DNA from: CAZNPL01 sp964574815
Lineage (GTDB): Bacteria; Planctomycetota; Phycisphaerae; UBA1845
DNA: 64,000 nt
Direction: 5' to 3'
Assembly: GCA_964574815.1 (NCBI GenBank)
Contig: CAZNPL010000022.1
Span: 40,888 to 104,887, forward strand
Shown in pieces: positions 34,740-43,014 of this stretch. The stretch's first letter is position 1; every line of letters begins with the position of its first letter. The notes beneath the pieces were generated by a model. It searched no databases. It worked only from the letters and a program-made list of their open reading frames with translations, and was not told the origin of the DNA. Both the position numbers and the translations under genes were made by a program.

Positions 34740-35294
34740 TCAGTCGTGCAGCAGGGACATGACTTCGCTGCGGGTTCGGGGGTCGGAGCGGCATCGACCT
34801 CGAACGGCGGAAGTTACCATGACGCTGCCGGCCTTCTTGATGCCGCGGCAGGTCATGCAGGTGTGGACGGCGCTGAGGACGACCGCGACGCCCTTGGCCT
34901 GGAGCTTCTCCATAAGGATGTCGGCGACCTGGGAGGTCAGTCGCTCCTGGACCTGGGGGCGGTGTGCGTAAGCGTCCACGACGCGTGCCAGTTTTGAGAT
35001 GCCGACCACCTTTCCATCGGGCAGGTAGGCCACCGCCGCCTTGCCTTCGAAGGGCATCAGGTGGTGCTCGCACATGGAGTTAAACGGGATGTTCTTGAGC
35101 ACGACCATTTCGTCGTAGGACTCGTGGAACTTGGCTTCGAGGAGTGAGCCGGGTTCGATGCTGAAACCGCTGAAGAGTTCCTGGTACATCCGGGCGACGC
35201 GGGCAGGGGTCTGCTTGAGGCCTTCGCGGTCGGGGTCGTCGCCGATCGCAGCGAGGATGTCTCGTACGGCCTTTTCGATTCGCGGCAGGTCCAT
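34740..35294 (-). CDS. folE: GTP cyclohydrolase I
   Basis: The 184-residue protein has the full FolE pattern: DDPDREGLKQTPARVARMY, KNIPFNSMCEHHLMPF with zinc ligands Cys and His, VAYLPDGKVVGISKLARVV and HTCMTCRGIKKAGSVMVT with the third ligand. It converts GTP to dihydroneopterin triphosphate, the first step to folate, and also to tetrahydropterins and queuosine precursors. The 6-pyruvoyl-tetrahydropterin synthase-type gene at 47 kb could use its product. The start at ATG 35294 gives the normal length. The longer open frame upstream is unsupported. Confidence 0.94.
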   Translation of the reverse strand: MDLPRIEKAVRDILAAIGDDPDREGLKQTPARVARMYQELFSGFSIEPGSLLEAKFHESYDEMVVLKNIPFNSMCEHHLMPFEGKAAVAYLPDGKVVGISKLARVVDAYAHRPQVQERLTSQVADILMEKLQAKGVAVVLSAVHTCMTCRGIKKAGSVMVTSAVRGRCRSDPRTRSEVMSLLHD

Positions 35295-35418
35295 GGAGAA
35301 CAGTTTAAACGGCTTTGATGGAGGTGCAACGCCTTGGTGGGGGACGCGGCGTGGGCGACGCTTGGGGTTGGCCCGGTGTGAGGTGGGGTGTGACGCGTCG
35401 GGATCACGTTTTTTGTTT

Positions 35419-35463
35419 GCGGCTCGGCGGGAGCCTCGCCCTCCCTTGCGGCTCGGCGGGAGC
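35419..35463. repeat. Two copies of GCGGCTCGGCGGGAGC (family B)
   Basis: The 16-mer occurs at 35419-35434 and 35448-35463. Each contains the inverted repeat GGCTC..GAGCC. A third copy (GGCTCGGCGGGAGCC) is at 38123-38137. All three are in spacers of the G-rich block. Confidence 0.65.
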
Positions 35464-35510
35464 GTTCTTGGGCGATCAAGTGCATCTTGCCCTGGACCGA
35501 TATTCCAGGG

Positions 35511-36353
35511 ATGGCCTCTGCTCTGGAACAGACGACGAGTGTGCGGCATCGGAACGACTATCGCCGAGAACATATCGGGACGGGCGACTGGGAAGCATGG
35601 GGGCCGGAGATGGGGCCGTTGGGTCCGGCGCTGGAGGATTGGCGAGCGCAGTTGTCCGGCATTGAAAAGCCGTGGCTTTGCTGGTGTGTGCACGAGCGTT
35701 TTTGTCGGATTCAGCAGCGTCTGGTGATGGAGTTCGGCTGGACGCCGGTGGTGGGGCGGGATCCACGTGTCGGCGAGCCATACGTTCTACCCGGAGGGGT
35801 GCGATTTCATTGCAACCAAGTGCTCGGACTGCCCACCATGTGGATGTGGTTCCCGCTGGAGTTCGTTCACCGGCTCTGCGCCAAGATGGCGTTCTGGCAT
35901 AGCGATTTTTTGGCGAGTCGGCGGGACATGGAAGGCCTGGTGTCCGTGTTTGAGGCACTTGATGACGGTGAGACGGCCGCGTATGCGCCGCGCCGGCGGT
36001 GGTTGAGGCGATCGAATCCTTGTCCGGGTCTTGCTGCGTGCGCCACGCGCGGGGGCAGCCTTGACCAATGGGAGCGGGGATGCGGGTGGTGGCGGTGGTT
36101 TGCGAAGCATCCCAACTTCCGGGGGCACTTCGAGCTGCGCGGTGACAATTGGGATCACGGGTACGGCATCCGGTATTGGCGGGATCACTATGGCGGCGTC
36201 GTTCGACCGGTGGTGCCGAGCGATCGCGGACACTTGAAGGTTCCGTGGGGGCGTTGGAAAGGCCGCATGTCGAAGTCCGAGTCGATTGAGCAGTTTCACG
36301 ACGTGGATGCGGCGTTGACCGCGCTGGGCATCGCCGATCTCGATCGGTCGTGA
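35511..36353 (+). CDS. Conserved-looking hypothetical protein
   Basis: I do not recognise this family. The product is about 280 residues, soluble, and rich in Trp, His and Arg. It has clusters such as KPWLCWCVHERFCRIQQR, MWMWFPLEFVHRLCAKMAFW and ERGCGWWRWFAKHPNFRGHF. There is no signal peptide or membrane span. The even codon pattern and unusual but non-repetitive composition support real coding. ATG 35511 and ATG 35487 are both possible. It is encoded alone between the divergent folE and the VanZ protein, separated from the latter by 45 bp, so the two may be cotranscribed. Confidence 0.62.
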   Translation: MASALEQTTSVRHRNDYRREHIGTGDWEAWGPEMGPLGPALEDWRAQLSGIEKPWLCWCVHERFCRIQQRLVMEFGWTPVVGRDPRVGEPYVLPGGVRFHCNQVLGLPTMWMWFPLEFVHRLCAKMAFWHSDFLASRRDMEGLVSVFEALDDGETAAYAPRRRWLRRSNPCPGLAACATRGGSLDQWERGCGWWRWFAKHPNFRGHFELRGDNWDHGYGIRYWRDHYGGVVRPVVPSDRGHLKVPWGRWKGRMSKSESIEQFHDVDAALTALGIADLDRS

Positions 36354-36398
36354 GGATCGACTGTCGGCGGCATCGGGAGCACTCCGACTCGGACTCGG

Positions 36399-37916
36399 GT
36401 GTCAGGTGAGATGAACAGGCGGTGGATCGATCTGCTGGCAGTTCTTTACGGGCTGTTGTTGGCTTACAGCTCGATTGTGCCGTTCGATTTTTCCGCTCAC
36501 GCGCCGAGTGATGCTCAAGGGAAGTTCCTGGGCGTACACATCACCGACGTTACTCTCCCCGATATCATGAGCAACCTGGCGATCTACCTGCCGTTGGGCT
36601 TGTTTCTGCGGGCTGCTTTTGGCCGGCGGGCAATGAATTCTATACTCGCAGCTCTTTCGGCGTTGTGTGTGGCGTTTGCGCTCAGTTTCGTGGCGGAATG
36701 GCTTCAGACGATGCTGGTTTCTCGCGTTTCGTCGATCGCGGATTGCGCGTGCAACATTCTCGGAGCAGCGTTGGGCGTACTGCTGTACACGCCGCATTCC
36801 GCCCTGGCGCGCCGGATGGAGGCGGCCATCCGGGTTGAATTGGGCAAAGACGCGACCGGTTTGCACGTTGGCCTCTGGGGTCTTGCGGTCGCGGCGGCGG
36901 CGTTGGTGCCGCTGGATCTCGCGCTTGATCGGTCTCTACTGGCTCGCGCGGTTCGCAACGCCTATTTCGTTCCGTTCGCCAGGAACGCCTGGTTGGTCGA
37001 GTTGGCGGATCCGTACAGCGTTGAGCCGTTTTCCGTTTACAACCGGGCGGCGATTGATCTGTGGAATCTGAGAATCGATTACGTGGTGGACGTGCTGTTG
37101 TTCGCCGTGCTGGCCATGTTGGTTGCCCGGCGATGGCGAGCGCGCGGAGGCGGTGTGGCCGAGTCGGCGTTGCGTGCTTCGGCCGTGGCCACTGCGATGG
37201 CGATTCTGGTGACGGCCGCCGGCCTGTTCGTCATGTCCGTCGGCTTTGACATGACGCGGGTGCTGACCCGGACGTTGGGCGGTTCGTTGGGGGCTCTGTC
37301 GTTTGCGACGTTGTCAGCCGTCCGCACGTATCGGCGTGTGGGAGCGGGGGTGGATTCCGCCCGCTGGTACCGCGGCATACTGATTGCAGCGGTGGTCACT
37401 TGCTTTTTCTACATCGGCGTCCGGCAGCTCGTGCCGTTTCATTTCAGTGGCGACGCAGCGGTTGCCGATCCGCAGCAGATCGAGTGGCTGCCCTTGTACA
37501 TGTATACCCTGGCGAAGCTGCCGGAGGCGGCGTTGGACGTTTTGCAGAAGGCATTTCGGTTCCTGATCGTCGGGGCTGCGGTTGCGATGTTGAGGATTAT
37601 GCGGCAAAAGCCGGTTGGTTGGCGTTGTGCGATCGGGGTCGGAGGGTGGACGGCGGTTTTCGTGTCGTGTCTGGAGGTGTTGCAGTACTGGCTTCCCGGC
37701 CGTGTTCCTTCGGTGACCGACGTATTTCTGGCGTGGACGATGACGGCGCTGGGCGTCGTCGGCGCGAAATCGGTGTACGGGCATTTTCAGCAGATGGTCA
37801 CAAGGGATAGCGAGGGGTCGGCGGAACGCGTGGTGATGAACGTGGAATTACCCGCGGCGGGGGATGAAGGTGCGAGGGAGGCGGTGACGGGGCCCGTTCA
37901 CAGCCGGCCTGATTGA
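36399..37916 (+). CDS. Membrane protein with two VanZ-like domains
   Basis: The 505-residue integral membrane protein has about ten hydrophobic spans. The first VanZ-like domain shows LLLAYSSIVPFDF, IMSNLAIYLPLGLFLRAAF and AEWLQTMLVSRVSSIADCACN. The second, after residue 330, shows IGVRQLVPFHFS and CLEVLQYWLPGRVPSVTDVFLA. The EWLQ/E(V)LQ plus SxxD pair is diagnostic of VanZ. VanZ proteins contribute to low-level teicoplanin resistance in enterococci, and elsewhere their role is unclear but linked to the envelope. The GTG at 36399 and the ATG at 36411 are both plausible starts. The tandem arrangement with a middle six-span region is less common than single-domain VanZ. Confidence 0.82.
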   Translation: MSGEMNRRWIDLLAVLYGLLLAYSSIVPFDFSAHAPSDAQGKFLGVHITDVTLPDIMSNLAIYLPLGLFLRAAFGRRAMNSILAALSALCVAFALSFVAEWLQTMLVSRVSSIADCACNILGAALGVLLYTPHSALARRMEAAIRVELGKDATGLHVGLWGLAVAAAALVPLDLALDRSLLARAVRNAYFVPFARNAWLVELADPYSVEPFSVYNRAAIDLWNLRIDYVVDVLLFAVLAMLVARRWRARGGGVAESALRASAVATAMAILVTAAGLFVMSVGFDMTRVLTRTLGGSLGALSFATLSAVRTYRRVGAGVDSARWYRGILIAAVVTCFFYIGVRQLVPFHFSGDAAVADPQQIEWLPLYMYTLAKLPEAALDVLQKAFRFLIVGAAVAMLRIMRQKPVGWRCAIGVGGWTAVFVSCLEVLQYWLPGRVPSVTDVFLAWTMTALGVVGAKSVYGHFQQMVTRDSEGSAERVVMNVELPAAGDEGAREAVTGPVHSRPD

Positions 37917-38213
37917 TGCCCCAACCGTTTGAGTTGCCTGGAGGGGTGTTGCGGATGCACCGGCGGGCAAGCGGCCATACGTGTCTCGCGGATTTGGTCT
38001 ACCAAGAACATGCCGCACGTGATCACGGGTTGCTCTGCCGAGGCGCTCCATAACTGTCGCTGTACCGATAGAGGGTATCGCGGGACGGAGGGAACGCACG
38101 GGCGCAAGGGATGATATTCTATGGCTCGGCGGGAGCCTTGCGCTTTTGATGCTTCCCCACCCCTTGCAGCGCACGGTATGGAGCACCTTGCCGGTGGTGG
38201 GGCGGAACCGGTT
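37917..38213. other. Spacer with a family-B repeat, no supported gene
   Basis: About 300 bp between the convergent VanZ and tadA genes. One copy of the GGCTCGGCGGGAGCC repeat sits at 38123-38137. The remainder shows no coding pattern. Confidence 0.45.
38123..38137. repeat. Family B repeat, third copy
   Basis: GGCTC and GAGCC arms enclose GGCGG. It matches the pair at 35419-35463 and is followed by CTTGC where those copies have CTCGC. Confidence 0.55.
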
Positions 38214-38711
38214 TTACTTTTTTCCGAGTGCACGTTGAGCGGCGAAGAATGACTTTAGCAAAGTCTGGCATTCGGGTTCCAGGATGCCGCCGTCCACTTG
38301 TGGGTGATGGTTCTGGCGCGGGTCGCCGGTGATGTCGTAGACCGAGCCGCATGCGCCGGCCTTTGAATCGGCTGTTCCGAAGACGATGCGGTCGATTCGC
38401 GCGAGGATGGCGGCACCGGCGCACATGACGCACGGTTCGAGCGTGACGTACATCGTGCAGTTGGTGAGTCGCCAGCTTTTGAGATGTTCCGCGGCGGAGG
38501 TCAGGGCCAGAATTTCAGCGTGCGCGGTCGGGTCCTGCAACAGTTCGCGCTGGTTGTATCCGCGGCCAATGACGCGGTCGGCGTGTACGATGACGGCCCC
38601 GACGGGAACGTCGTCGATTTCGAGGGCGGCGGCGGCCTCTGCGAGGGCTGCGCGCATCCAGCGTTCGTCGCTCGAAAGCGGCTTGGTGTTGTCATGAATG
38701 TCGGCGTTCAC
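38214..38711 (-). CDS. tadA: tRNA-specific adenosine deaminase
   Basis: The 165-residue protein has the cytidine-deaminase-fold zinc site TAHAEILAL (His and catalytic Glu) and LEPCVMCAGAAIL (two Cys). DDVPVGAVIV and VFGTADSKAGACGSV match TadA, which converts A34 to inosine in tRNA-Arg(ACG). Length is typical. A few residues of the N-terminus precede the conserved ERWMRAALAEA helix, so the ATG at 38711 is acceptable. The gene is monocistronic and converges with the VanZ gene. Confidence 0.88.
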   Translation of the reverse strand: MNADIHDNTKPLSSDERWMRAALAEAAAALEIDDVPVGAVIVHADRVIGRGYNQRELLQDPTAHAEILALTSAAEHLKSWRLTNCTMYVTLEPCVMCAGAAILARIDRIVFGTADSKAGACGSVYDITGDPRQNHHPQVDGGILEPECQTLLKSFFAAQRALGKK

Positions 38712-39380
38712 GTTGGGTCACTCGCTGTTTTTGGGAAAGCACGCGGGCGTTCTGCCAGTTGAGCACGCATGGTCCTGTCGCATCGAAGGAAACCGCTGTC
38801 AAGCTGCAAGCCTGGGTTGAGGTGTGGGGGGTTTAACGCAGTGCACCGGCGCTACGAGAGGCCTCAAGTGAGCGCGCGGTTTCGAAGGCCTGCGGCCATC
38901 GATTCTAACATGCCGTATTTTAATAGGTTATGGGCATTTCGGGCAACCTGGGAACGCTTGGGGCGAGGTGGCGTCTTCGGTTCGGGCGGGGCGGAGGCGT
39001 CGCTCGCCGGCCTCTGCGAATTGGCGTCGCGCAAATTGAGACCTTGAGTTGATGCCGGGGGGTCTTATCCGTCGATAGAGAAGGTCGTGACGCAGGGTCA
39101 AAGAACGTGAAGGTCTTTGAGCCGGGTATGGAATGCCCGGGATTGGCGTCCCGGTAACCGGGCGCGGGTGCGGCGGGAACCGCGGAGACGTCAAGAGGGA
39201 GACGAAACGGTCACCGCCGGGCTGCGTAAGGAGACGCGCAACGCCGGTGAAACCACCAACCTTCGGACCTGCGCCGGTCTCCACGGATGGAGTCGCGGGC
39301 TCCACGATGACTGGTGCCACCGCAGGTGGGGCGGAGAGATTCAGATCATGGCAGCTTCATTTTGCAGGGGTACGCGACGT
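38712..39380. other. Long leader/spacer upstream of the secretin gene
   Basis: About 670 bp without a supported gene. The secretin frame is open back to 39117, but the translation there is Arg/Gly-rich and lacks a signal peptide. Around 39119-39175 the DNA is strongly self-complementary (GCCGGG/CCCGGG elements) and may form a structured leader. Confidence 0.4.
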
Positions 39381-40991
39381 ATGAATGGTCTCGGCAACCG
39401 TCAGGGAGATTCGGCGGCCGGCCGGAAACACGGGATTCTGTCCGGCGTGTTCAGTTCGCGGCGCGGGCTGGTTGTCTGGCTCCTGCCTGCGTTGATACCG
39501 CAGACGGTGGTGTTGGCCCAAGGGACGCCCACGGCTACGGATGAGCCGCCGCTTGTGGCCACGCTGCGTGACGCGCGTGAGCAGGCCCAGCGCGTGCGAG
39601 TCCCGATGAATCGGGGCGTGATCATCGAGACGTCTTTGCCGATCTCGCGGGTTGACGTTGCGGGGATCGACATCGTGCGTGTCGAGGCCCCGACTGCTTC
39701 CCAGGTTCTGATTCAGGGGCAGCAGTACGGGGTCACGCAGGTGGTGCTTTGGACGGAAGGTGGTCAGAAGCACGTCCTCGAGGTGACCGTCGAGTTGGAC
39801 CTCGATCTGCTGAACCACACGATCAAGGACCTGGATCCGCAGACCGATGCGGAGGCCTTGTCGATGATGGGCAACGTGCTTCTGGTCGGTACCGTCAGCA
39901 GCGCGGAGCTTGCCGAACAGATCGCGCACATTGCGGAGCTTTACGTCTCGCGGCTTTCGGAGAAGGCCCAGGTGCACAATCAGCTTCGTGTGGCCGGTGA
40001 GCAGCAGGTGTTGTTGAAGGTGGTGGTGGTCGAGGTGAGCCGATCGGCGGCGCGGCAGCTGGGCATCAACGGATTTCTTGCGGGCGAGAGTTTCAAAGAC
40101 GGGTTTCTGGTCAATCAGATCGGAGCGATCAACCCGTTCGAGATCATTCCGCCGCCGGGCGTGAACGTGACGGACACGATTCCGTTCATCACGGGCAACA
40201 ATTTCCTGACGAGCACGCCAACACTGTCTCTGGGCTTTCCGGACTTGCAGATGCAGCTTTTCATTCAGGCGATGGCCGACAACACGCTGCTGCGGGTGCT
40301 GGCCGAGCCGACGCTGGTCGCGGTGAGCGGGGAGACTGCGAGCATCCTTTCGGGTGGTGAGTTTCCGGTACCGGTGCCACAGAGCGGGGCGGCGACGGGT
40401 GCGATCACGATCGAGTACAAGGAGTTCGGCGTGAATCTTCATTTCACCCCGCTCGTCCTGCCACATCAGCGCGTTCGGATTCACGTACGTCCGGAGGTCA
40501 GCGTTCGAGACGACTCGGGCGGCGTCGTAACCGAGAGCGGGTTCGTGCCGGCGCTGACGACGCGGCGGGCTGAGACGACGGTGGAGATTGCCAGCGGGGC
40601 GACGATCGCGATTGCGGGTTTGCTGTCGGACAACATTCGTGGGATCGCGTCGCGGGTGCCGGGTTTGGGCGATCTGCCGATCTTCGGTGCGTTGTTCCGC
40701 TCGGTGAATTATCAGCGAACGCGTTCGGAACTGGTGATTCTGGTGACGCCCGAGATTGTCGCACCGATGAGTCCCAGTCAGGTGCCCGATCTGCCGGGGA
40801 AAGAGGTAGAAGACCCGGACGACTATGAGCTGTATGCGTTGGGTTTACTGGAAGGGCGTGAGAAGAAGCAGGAGCAGGACGCCATGGAGGGTGAGGAGAT
40901 GGGTATGTCGTGGCCGACGCAGTGGAAGTCGGAACCCGGGCGCGTGGCGTTGCACGGGCCGTGGGGATACGCGGACCCGGAGCAACAGTAG
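39381..40991 (+). CDS. cpaC: Outer-membrane secretin of Flp/tight-adherence type (CpaC/RcpA-like)
   Basis: The 536-residue protein has a signal peptide (residues about 20-50, RGLVVWLLPALIPQTVVLAQ). It then has the N-terminal pilus-secretin domain (SLPISRVDVAGIDIVRVEAP), a BON-like segment (LLVGTVSSAELAEQIAHIAE) and the secretin barrel. The barrel carries VLAEPTLVAVSGETASILSGG, EYKEFGVNLHFTPLVL and VPGLGDLPIFGALFRSV, the C-terminal secretin signature. CpaC forms the outer-membrane gate for Flp pili. The next two genes encode lipoproteins of the kind found in tad loci, but the ATPase, platform and pilin genes are not here. ATG 39348 is an alternative start. The C-terminus has an acidic unconserved tail. 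Confidence 0.87.
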   Translation: MNGLGNRQGDSAAGRKHGILSGVFSSRRGLVVWLLPALIPQTVVLAQGTPTATDEPPLVATLRDAREQAQRVRVPMNRGVIIETSLPISRVDVAGIDIVRVEAPTASQVLIQGQQYGVTQVVLWTEGGQKHVLEVTVELDLDLLNHTIKDLDPQTDAEALSMMGNVLLVGTVSSAELAEQIAHIAELYVSRLSEKAQVHNQLRVAGEQQVLLKVVVVEVSRSAARQLGINGFLAGESFKDGFLVNQIGAINPFEIIPPPGVNVTDTIPFITGNNFLTSTPTLSLGFPDLQMQLFIQAMADNTLLRVLAEPTLVAVSGETASILSGGEFPVPVPQSGAATGAITIEYKEFGVNLHFTPLVLPHQRVRIHVRPEVSVRDDSGGVVTESGFVPALTTRRAETTVEIASGATIAIAGLLSDNIRGIASRVPGLGDLPIFGALFRSVNYQRTRSELVILVTPEIVAPMSPSQVPDLPGKEVEDPDDYELYALGLLEGREKKQEQDAMEGEEMGMSWPTQWKSEPGRVALHGPWGYADPEQQ

Positions 40992-41062
40992 CAGTCCGGC
41001 AGAGGCTCATGCCCAGCTGATAGGAATCAAGAGAAAGTACCGTTCTTAACTGAGGGAATAGG

Positions 41063-41557
41063 ATGATGCTCACTCAGTCGCGGTGGTTCCCGGTGGCGGC
41101 GCTGTTGGTCGCGATGGCCGGTTGTTCGGAATACAGGAAGCAGGTTGATCCGGTCACGCATTCGCCGTTTGAACCCGATGCGATGCATCGGTTTTACCGG
41201 CCGATGATCCTGAATGCGGCCACGTATGACATGTCCATTGCGGACATTCATTTCGTGCCTCACACGGCGAGATTGAACGATCTGGGCGCGCGGCGTCTGG
41301 ACCTGCTCTCGGAGGTTCTGGAGCAGTACGGCGGTACCGTGCGATACGAAACGGATTCACCGGACGGGGCACAGGTTGTCGAGCGGCTTAAAGAGGCGAA
41401 ACGATACCTGGCCGACATCGGGGTGGATACCGACAAGATCGAAGTGGCGGCCAAGATGTCGGGCGGACGCGGGATGTCTGCGACCAAGGCCCTCCAGGCG
41501 GCCGTGAAGGCGGAGGAGTCTGAATTCGAGCCCGGGTCGGCGATTTATACGAAGTAG
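41063..41557 (+). CDS. Small lipoprotein, possibly CpaD-like pilus protein
   Basis: The 164-residue protein has a lipoprotein signal peptide, FPVAALLVAMAGCSEY, with the lipobox AMAGC. The body contains TARLNDLGARRLDLLSEVLE and AKRYLADIGVDTDKIEVAAK, helices alternating with strands. These resemble CpaD/OmpA-like periplasmic domains in which a C-terminal alpha/beta unit counts off a residue series. A GAGGGAATAGG ribosome-binding site precedes the ATG. The gene lies 71 bp after the secretin and 124 bp before the TPR lipoprotein. A role as secretin pilotin or periplasmic tad component is inferred from position. Confidence 0.7.
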   Translation: MMLTQSRWFPVAALLVAMAGCSEYRKQVDPVTHSPFEPDAMHRFYRPMILNAATYDMSIADIHFVPHTARLNDLGARRLDLLSEVLEQYGGTVRYETDSPDGAQVVERLKEAKRYLADIGVDTDKIEVAAKMSGGRGMSATKALQAAVKAEESEFEPGSAIYTK

Positions 41558-41681
41558 CAGCCCCTTGCGCAGCGATCCCGAGGCGCGGCGGCGAGGGGAA
41601 ACGTATGGAGGCGCGTGGCATGGACGTCAACCACCTCTTGAGGCAACGGACGTGCGGTTGTGGGCGGGGGAGGGATCGGGG

Positions 41682-42785
41682 ATGAGGAGGCTGAACGCTC
41701 TGCTGGTATTGTTCTGCATGGCCGTCCAGATCGGCGGGTGCTCGGGCGAGAAGCGGAATTCACAGCATTTTCACCAAGGGGCGAGGGGGCAGCTCACGCC
41801 TGAGGAGCTTGCCTCGGTCGAGGACGCTCCCGAGCCGCGCATCTCGCCGCATACGCGATTTGCTGCGGCGCGTTTCTTCGAGTCGACGCGTCAATTCGAC
41901 AAGGCGGTTGAGCAATACAAGGAGGCGATCGCCGACGATCCGGACTTTGTCAATGCGCATGCGCGTCTGGGAATCGTTTACGGTTTATTCGGCGAGCATC
42001 GCGAAGCCGAGGCTGCGTTGCGGACGGCCGTGAACCTGCGTCCGGATTCGGCAGTGCTGCGGAACAACTTGGCGTTCCAGCTAGTTCTTCAGCGACGGTG
42101 GGCGGCGGCCGAACGGGAGCTGCGAAAGGCCCTGGAGCTCGACCCTGGTTTTCCCAACGCGCGCACCAACCTGGCGATCGTTCTCAGCGGTCAAGGGCGT
42201 TTCGACGAGGCGTTGGCTGAATACAAACGGGTACTTCCCGAGGCCGACGCCTACTACAACATCGGGCTGGCGTATCGGGGACAGAAGCGGCACAGGGAGG
42301 CTCGGGCCGCGTTTCATCGCGTCCTGTCGATCAACCCGAATTTCGAGGCCGCCCACGTGCAGCTAGGCAAGCTGGGGCGCTATCAAGATCAAGATAAATC
42401 GGCTACGGGTGACATTGCGGACGTCGGGACTGCGCGGGCTGACGCCGGCAAGGTCGAGCCGGTGGCGGCGGCATTCGCCGGCGAGCGACCTCGACGAGAG
42501 CGCCCGGACGCGTCGGCGGAGGTTTCCCCCCTGACGCAGGATCCGGTCGAAGCGCCTACAGCGACTGCAAGCAAAGCGGAAGCACCGTCGCCTGCCGGGC
42601 CGGCCGCTCGTCCGAAGTGCATGACGGGCCTGGCCTCGCAGATCGGGTTCCCTTCGTGCCTGCTCAACATGCTCGGACGCCCGACCGGAGGACCGCACCG
42701 TGCTGATTTCCGAACGGAGGCTGCAGGCGAGGATTCGGCTGTCCCCGGCTTTGGCGAGACCGCTCAGAGCGACCTTGGCGCGTGA
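41682..42785 (+). CDS. TPR lipoprotein (TadD-like)
   Basis: The 367-residue protein has a lipoprotein signal (RRLNALLVLFCMAVQIGGCSG) and five or so TPR units (residues about 60-230). Examples are FFESTRQFDKAVEQYKEAI, LGIVYGLFGEHREAEAALR, LAFQLVLQRRWAAAERELRK and LAIVLSGQGRFDEALAEYKR. The C-terminal 130 residues are low complexity, rich in Ala, Pro and Arg. TadD-type TPR lipoproteins support Flp pilus assembly, and the secretin two genes upstream fits that role. A purine-rich GGGGGAGGG sits ahead of the ATG at 41682. Confidence 0.78.
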   Translation: MRRLNALLVLFCMAVQIGGCSGEKRNSQHFHQGARGQLTPEELASVEDAPEPRISPHTRFAAARFFESTRQFDKAVEQYKEAIADDPDFVNAHARLGIVYGLFGEHREAEAALRTAVNLRPDSAVLRNNLAFQLVLQRRWAAAERELRKALELDPGFPNARTNLAIVLSGQGRFDEALAEYKRVLPEADAYYNIGLAYRGQKRHREARAAFHRVLSINPNFEAAHVQLGKLGRYQDQDKSATGDIADVGTARADAGKVEPVAAAFAGERPRRERPDASAEVSPLTQDPVEAPTATASKAEAPSPAGPAARPKCMTGLASQIGFPSCLLNMLGRPTGGPHRADFRTEAAGEDSAVPGFGETAQSDLGA

Positions 42786-43014
42786 CTATTTCGATCGTTT
42801 CGACTCGGATTGCCTCCGAATGGACTTGCCCGCTCCCTGGGGCGGTTCTGGCGCGATTGCATGATGAAGCCCGCCTGCCCGGGTCCGAACCCGGGAAATG
42901 GCTGCAGCACTTTTCCGCCCACACCCGATAACTCCTGAGAAACGCGTTTCTCAGTATTGTCGGGTCCGGTCTTTGGCGCGGTCGGCCGGGTCCGGGCCCG
43001 TTGCGGGTGGGAGT

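Noticed and set aside
38900..39180. A cyclic di-GMP riboswitch ahead of the secretin
   Set aside because: Some stems look suggestive, but the conserved GEMM core segments could not be aligned.
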